A DNA stretch of 10,083 nt from Candidatus Symbiothrix sp. (GTDB lineage: Bacteria; Bacteroidota; Bacteroidia; Bacteroidales; Azobacteroidaceae), in the NCBI GenBank assembly GCA_031270925.1, contig JAISWY010000301.1:1-10083 (forward strand), written 5' to 3'. This document shows positions 6,795 through 10,083 of this stretch, one piece after another. Under the pieces are notes generated by a model. It did no database searches, was not told where the DNA came from, and was given only the letters and a program-made list of their open reading frames with translations. The translations under genes and the position numbers were made by a program. The number at the start of each line of letters is the position of its first letter. The first letter of the stretch is position 1.

Positions 6795-7610
6795 ATGATT
6801 GAAATTAAAAATGTGTCTTTCCGGTACGGAAAACACAAGCCGCTGTTCGACGATTTCTCGTTGAATATCGAAGACGGCCGGATTGTGGGGCTACTCGGAA
6901 AAAATGGAGCCGGCAAATCCACACTGCTCCGTTTGATTGCCGGACTGTTATCGCCGCAAAAAGGCGAATTATTGGTAAACGCTTACAAGCCCGGACAACG
7001 ACTACCGGATTATCTTGCAAGTATTTACATGATTCCGGAAGAGTTTTCGCTGCCGCCCGTTTCGGTGGATGGTTATGTGAAAGCGCTGAGTCCGCTGTAT
7101 CCCGATTTCGACCAAGAAAAGATGTCTTCTATCTTGGAAGAATTTGAATTGAACCGGCGCGACAAGTTCCACAAACTGTCGCACGGGCAACGGAAAAAAT
7201 TCCTGATCGCTTTCGCCTTTGCAAGCCAATGCCGTCTGCTGATTTTGGATGAACCCACTAACGGCTTGGATATTCCGTCCAAAAGCCTGTTCCGGAAAGT
7301 GATGGTGCGGTCGGTCGGCGAGCAACAATTGGTGCTGATTTCAACACATCAAGTCAAGGATATTGATACGATTATCGATTCCGTTGTAACGCTCGATAAG
7401 GGCCAATTGGTTTTGCAGGACAACATCGAAAATATCGGCCGCAAATACCTGTTTGAAACGGCAAGCGACCTAACCGGCGATGCACGAATCATTTACAGCG
7501 AAAAATCGCCTTCCGGTTACCGGATTATCCGCGCCAACGAAGGAAACGACGAAACGAAAATCGATCTCGAATTGTTTTTCAACGCCATTATTAATAAAAC
7601 CATTTATTGA
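6795..7610 (+). CDS. ABC transporter ATP-binding protein
   Basis: This 271-residue protein is a single ABC ATPase of the kind that pairs with ABC-2-type membrane proteins. It has Walker A GKNGAGKST (35-43), a signature motif LSHGQ (128-132) with His for the usual Gly, Walker B RLLILDEP (147-154), the D-loop GLD (157-159) and the switch histidine H185 in STHQ. The Q-loop position reads MIPEEF (79-84), so the usual glutamine appears to be glutamate. About 70 residues after the nucleotide-binding core form a C-terminal extension that I do not recognise. It is the first gene of the operon; the membrane protein starts 7 bp after its stop. Substrate and direction are unknown, though this gene layout usually means export or antibiotic/envelope-stress response. 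ATG at 6795 is the only start before the conserved beta-strand IEIKNVSFRYG. Confidence 0.93.
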   Translation: MIEIKNVSFRYGKHKPLFDDFSLNIEDGRIVGLLGKNGAGKSTLLRLIAGLLSPQKGELLVNAYKPGQRLPDYLASIYMIPEEFSLPPVSVDGYVKALSPLYPDFDQEKMSSILEEFELNRRDKFHKLSHGQRKKFLIAFAFASQCRLLILDEPTNGLDIPSKSLFRKVMVRSVGEQQLVLISTHQVKDIDTIIDSVVTLDKGQLVLQDNIENIGRKYLFETASDLTGDARIIYSEKSPSGYRIIRANEGNDETKIDLELFFNAIINKTIY

Positions 7611-7617
7611 ATATCTC

Positions 7618-8427
7618 ATGAAACAAAATTCTTTTTTCAGCATCAACCGCTTCGGCCGTTTCCTGTCGGCTTATATGCAATTGAATTACAAGCGGTATTT
7701 ATACATTATCGCGGGCGCTTTTATTGCTTTTTATGCGTGGTTTTTATTTTTTATGAATAACACACTGCATCACTTTGATGTACAGTATTCGTTTTATATG
7801 TCTTGTTTAAGTATGGGAGCGCTTGCTTTAGGCGCTTTTGTCGGAAGTGCGTTTCCCGAATGGAGCGACAAAATCAAGACCGGAAACTACCTTTTGCTTC
7901 CGGCTTCGACGTTTGAAAAAGCGTTGTCGCAATTCCTGATTTACATTGTCGGCGGAATTTTATTCTTTTGCGTGATTTTTTACGTGGATGCACATTTGGC
8001 GCGGTGGACATTGATGCACACCGAAAGATATATTTCCGGCGAACATACGATTGATGCGCTAAACGGTGTAATGTTGTCGAAAATCTATCAGTCGGATGAG
8101 CCTTGGTCTCTAATTCTTTGGATAATCTTTTCAATAGCTTGTTTATTATTCTCTATTCGCTTGTTTTTCAGCCGCTTCGGTTTGGTTAAAACAGTTATTG
8201 CCGTGGGCGCTATCTTGTTTTTATTTTTCTTTTGCCTCACTTTCAGTTCCTTTCTTTTTTATGCCGACGAAAATACGGTTTTCAGACTGTTAGATTTGAA
8301 AACGCCTGTCCATAATGTTCATAAAGGCTGGGATAATGTGGCCATCTTATTTTTTGTCTTTTTTGGCGCTACCACTTTCCTGTCGTTGTGCTTGGCCTAT
8401 TTCAAATTAAAAGAAAAGCAGGTATGA
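7618..8427 (+). CDS. Six-helix membrane protein, probable ABC-2-type permease
   Basis: The 269-residue product has six predicted transmembrane segments: about 27-47, 58-80, 105-123, 163-184, 189-214 and 239-262. This count and the position straight after the ATPase gene fit an ABC-2-type permease, although there is no sequence signature that proves it. A cytoplasmic loop between helices 2 and 3 carries YLLLPASTFEKALSQFL (91-107). LLPAS-EK sequences in this place are, as I recall, recurrent in Bacteroidota ABC permease-like proteins and might be the coupling element that meets the ATPase. The frame is open upstream to 7480, inside the ATPase gene, but ATG 7618 is the sensible start: it lies 7 bp after the ATPase stop and gives a normal N-terminus (MKQNSFFSINRFGRF). 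Its TGA overlaps the GntR start codon as ATGA, suggesting translational coupling. It probably works as a homodimer with two ATPases. Confidence 0.8.
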   Translation: MKQNSFFSINRFGRFLSAYMQLNYKRYLYIIAGAFIAFYAWFLFFMNNTLHHFDVQYSFYMSCLSMGALALGAFVGSAFPEWSDKIKTGNYLLLPASTFEKALSQFLIYIVGGILFFCVIFYVDAHLARWTLMHTERYISGEHTIDALNGVMLSKIYQSDEPWSLILWIIFSIACLLFSIRLFFSRFGLVKTVIAVGAILFLFFFCLTFSSFLFYADENTVFRLLDLKTPVHNVHKGWDNVAILFFVFFGATTFLSLCLAYFKLKEKQV

Positions 8428-8807
8428 GTATGGATTTCAAATCAACCAAAGGCATTTTTCTGCAGATTGCGGAAAATATCTGCCGCCAGATATTGGAGGG
8501 AAAACTCCAAACGGGCGATCGTGTGCCGTCGGTGCGCGATTTGGCCGCCGATTTAGAGGTAAACCGCAATACTTTGTTGCGCACCTATTCCCTCTTGAAC
8601 GACGAAGGAATTTTCGACAACAAGCGGGGAATCGGATTTTTTGTATCCGAAAATGCAGTGGAAATTATCCGCAACAAGGAAAAAAACGAATTTTTCCGCG
8701 ACGATTTGCCGGAATTTATCCGCAAAGTCCGGTTGTTGCATTTAACGGAGAAGGATTTATCGGAATTAATCACTATTTTAAAAAGTAATCAACATGAAAT
8801 CAAGTAG
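8424..8807 (+). CDS. Short GntR (YtrA-like) transcriptional regulator
   Basis: The 127-residue protein has an N-terminal GntR winged helix-turn-helix (about residues 10-75): FLQIAENICRQILEGKLQTG, then DRVPSVRDLAADLEVNRNT as the recognition helix region, then a wing around NKRGIGFFV. After it come only about 50 residues, including two likely helices (about 94-104 and 108-120). This is the size of the YtrA subfamily, which lacks a large ligand domain and usually controls an adjacent ABC transporter operon. ATG 8424 is chosen because it forms an ATGA overlap with the permease stop; a second ATG at 8430 is possible, while an in-frame ATG at 8388 lies in the permease gene and would add 12 unrelated residues. 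It probably represses its own operon through the site near 6756-6783. The inducer is unknown. Confidence 0.92.
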   Translation: MSMDFKSTKGIFLQIAENICRQILEGKLQTGDRVPSVRDLAADLEVNRNTLLRTYSLLNDEGIFDNKRGIGFFVSENAVEIIRNKEKNEFFRDDLPEFIRKVRLLHLTEKDLSELITILKSNQHEIK

Positions 8808-9396
8808 TTATATTGTCATCGCTTTCTTTGTTCTTCTGCTCGGAAGCTGTCTTGTTTTTAATCTTTGCGCGTTGAACCACCAAACAAGCATGGTGGAACA
8901 TTCCGTCGAGTTGGAAAAATTTCATACAATCGTCATACAGGCCAATGCGCAAATAAACATTCAAACGGGCATTGAAAATCAGTTAATCGTATCGCTTCCG
9001 AAAGATTCATTGGTGAGAAACGATTGGTACACAGTGCATAACGACACATTGTTCTGGAATTATTCGCCACCGGAAATCAATTCGATGTCGTTTCGGATTT
9101 CCGGTTCAGGCATCTCTGCGATTGTTGTCAAACAAATAAAGCGGCAAATAAATTTAGAATCCATTTCCGGCGACAATTTGCGTATCGAGGCCGACGAAGC
9201 ATTTATCCGGAGCGAGAATATGCAAATGAATCGTCTTGACATTCAATCCATTCAATCGCACATCTACATTCGTTCGAAGCGAATTGATACGCTTTCCGTC
9301 TGTTTGAGGCAAAATTCCTATCTGTCGTCAGAAGAGAAAGCCGCCTGCATCCTGATGATAGACAAGGATGCGGACAGCAAGTTTCATTCGTGGTAA
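8794..9396 (+). CDS. Membrane-anchored protein, DUF2807/GIN-domain-like
   Basis: The 200-residue protein begins with a hydrophobic segment (about 6-27), followed by a soluble part of about 170 residues. A cysteine at 19 in LLGSC could form a lipobox, but hydrophobic residues continue past it, so a signal anchor is equally possible. The region EKFHTIVIQANAQINIQTG (41-59) followed by LIVSLPKDSL and a run of short alternating hydrophobic strands (IDTLSVCLRQNSYLS, 164-178) resembles the repetitive beta-strand DUF2807/GIN-domain proteins of Bacteroidota, whose function is unknown. The similarity is judged by eye. Its ATG lies 14 bp before the end of the GntR gene, so the two are translationally coupled. 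The soluble part should face the periplasm. Placement suggests an accessory or sensor for the transporter, but that is inference. Confidence 0.7.
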   Translation: MKSSSYIVIAFFVLLLGSCLVFNLCALNHQTSMVEHSVELEKFHTIVIQANAQINIQTGIENQLIVSLPKDSLVRNDWYTVHNDTLFWNYSPPEINSMSFRISGSGISAIVVKQIKRQINLESISGDNLRIEADEAFIRSENMQMNRLDIQSIQSHIYIRSKRIDTLSVCLRQNSYLSSEEKAACILMIDKDADSKFHSW

Positions 9397-9399
9397 TGC

Positions 9400-10083
9400 T
9401 TATTTCAACTTCCCAAACAACTTTTTCAAAGTCCGCCCCTGCCGTTTATACACAAGACCAACTCCTTGTGTGGTAGTTGCTTGCTCATAATAACTGTTGT
9501 TTGTGGTGTTGTAGGCTTTCAAAACTAAATTGCCCGAAGCGTTTAATTTATATTCGAGCGAAAAATCGCCGGTAAAATTGTTCATCTGTGTGTTGTTGTT
9601 GTGATAACCGACTGTACTGTTGATGATTAAGCGGTCGTTGAATAAGTGGCCGCTAATGTTTACATCCATATCCATTGTATTGAATGTGGCGTTGCGGGTG
9701 CGAAAATCGGTTCCGATTGTCCATTTGTCGCCCAACATGCCCGACAACAATTGATTCAAACCTCCGCTGGACAGCGCGGCGAGGGAATTAACAAGGTTTG
9801 AATTTCCGGCATCCGCTAAATTGTCCCGAAGCGGAAGAAACGCTCCGAAAGCCAACAGATAAGCTATTTCCTTGATTTTCATATCGTCGGAATAAAGCAG
9901 ACTGTTTACCTGACGTTGTGTATCATCCGATTCATTTGGTAGTAAAATGTTGTATTTCAGCTTTATATCGTTGATGTTCCCGGAGGCGGAAAGCGAACAA
10001 TCGACCGGTACTGACGGATTTACCAAAATCGATGCAAAACTCGGATCAAGCGTTGTCAAATCGGCGCGAAGACGGTAAAGAGC
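9400..10083 (-). CDS. tamB: TamB family protein, C-terminal end only
   Basis: The reading frame is open to the right edge, so only the last 227 residues of a larger protein are present. An internal TTG at 10059 is not a credible start, because the frame continues upstream as ALYRLRAD. The C-terminal region shows the TamB/DUF490 pattern: LNPSVPVD-type strands, then IKLKYNILLPNESDDTQRQV, LLYSDDMKIKEIAYLLAFGAF, then LLSGMLGDKWTIGTDFRTRN and a series of amphipathic beta-strands ending in a basic tail (KKLFGKLK). TamB proteins bridge inner and outer membrane and support insertion of outer-membrane proteins or lipid transport; in Bacteroidota the outer-membrane partner is usually TamL, not TamA. 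The gene converges on the preceding operon with 3 bp between stop codons and no visible terminator. Confidence 0.85.
   Translation of the reverse strand, partial: ALYRLRADLTTLDPSFASILVNPSVPVDCSLSASGNINDIKLKYNILLPNESDDTQRQVNSLLYSDDMKIKEIAYLLAFGAFLPLRDNLADAGNSNLVNSLAALSSGGLNQLLSGMLGDKWTIGTDFRTRNATFNTMDMDVNISGHLFNDRLIINSTVGYHNNNTQMNNFTGDFSLEYKLNASGNLVLKAYNTTNNSYYEQATTTQGVGLVYKRQGRTLKKLFGKLK

Noticed and set aside
7480..7617. Upstream extension of the permease gene
   Set aside because: This part overlaps the conserved end of the ATPase gene in another frame and encodes a polar stretch unlike a membrane protein start; ATG 7618 fits better.
10057..10059. TTG as start of a complete 219-residue gene
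   Set aside because: The frame is open upstream to the window edge, and the content matches only the C-terminal part of TamB.

Overview
The window looks like chromosomal DNA from a Bacteroidota bacterium, probably of the order Bacteroidales; genus cannot be told from the sequence. Four things point there: promoters of the TTTG - about 19 nt - TAnnTTTG type instead of a sigma-70 consensus, A/T-rich leaders without clear Shine-Dalgarno sites, a protein ending in a type IX secretion (T9SS) sorting domain, and intergenic repeats of a style common in this phylum.

Layout, left to right. Positions 1-265 hold a TTTGTG repeat cluster and the promoter and long A-rich leader of tex, a Tex/YhgF-type RNA-binding protein (266-2389, +). 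A 420-bp gene-free stretch follows, with a stem-loop, a MITE-like inverted-repeat element, a GAGCG repeat palindrome and a promoter. Next is a secreted multidomain GH130-type glycosidase with two discoidin-like modules and a T9SS tail (2810-5176, +), convergent with a GH20 beta-N-acetylhexosaminidase (5196-6692, -). From a 102-bp spacer carrying two overlapping divergent promoters, a four-gene operon runs rightwards: ABC ATPase (6795-7610), six-helix membrane protein (7618-8427), short YtrA-like GntR regulator (8424-8807) and a membrane-anchored protein resembling DUF2807/GIN-domain proteins (8794-9396). The last feature is the C-terminal end of a TamB-family protein on the minus strand, cut by the window edge (9400-10083).

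How the genes work together. The GH130 and GH20 enzymes both carry export signals and could act in sequence on mannose/GlcNAc-containing glycans such as N-glycan cores; this is inference, since no SusC/SusD pair or other polysaccharide-utilisation gene is present. The ABC operon has the layout of a self-regulated transporter: the GntR protein probably represses its own promoter, where an imperfect palindrome overlaps the -7 box and predicted start site. The last operon gene is the least understood part. Tex and TamB are housekeeping genes not obviously linked to the rest. I see no RNA gene, CRISPR array, phage gene or transposase.
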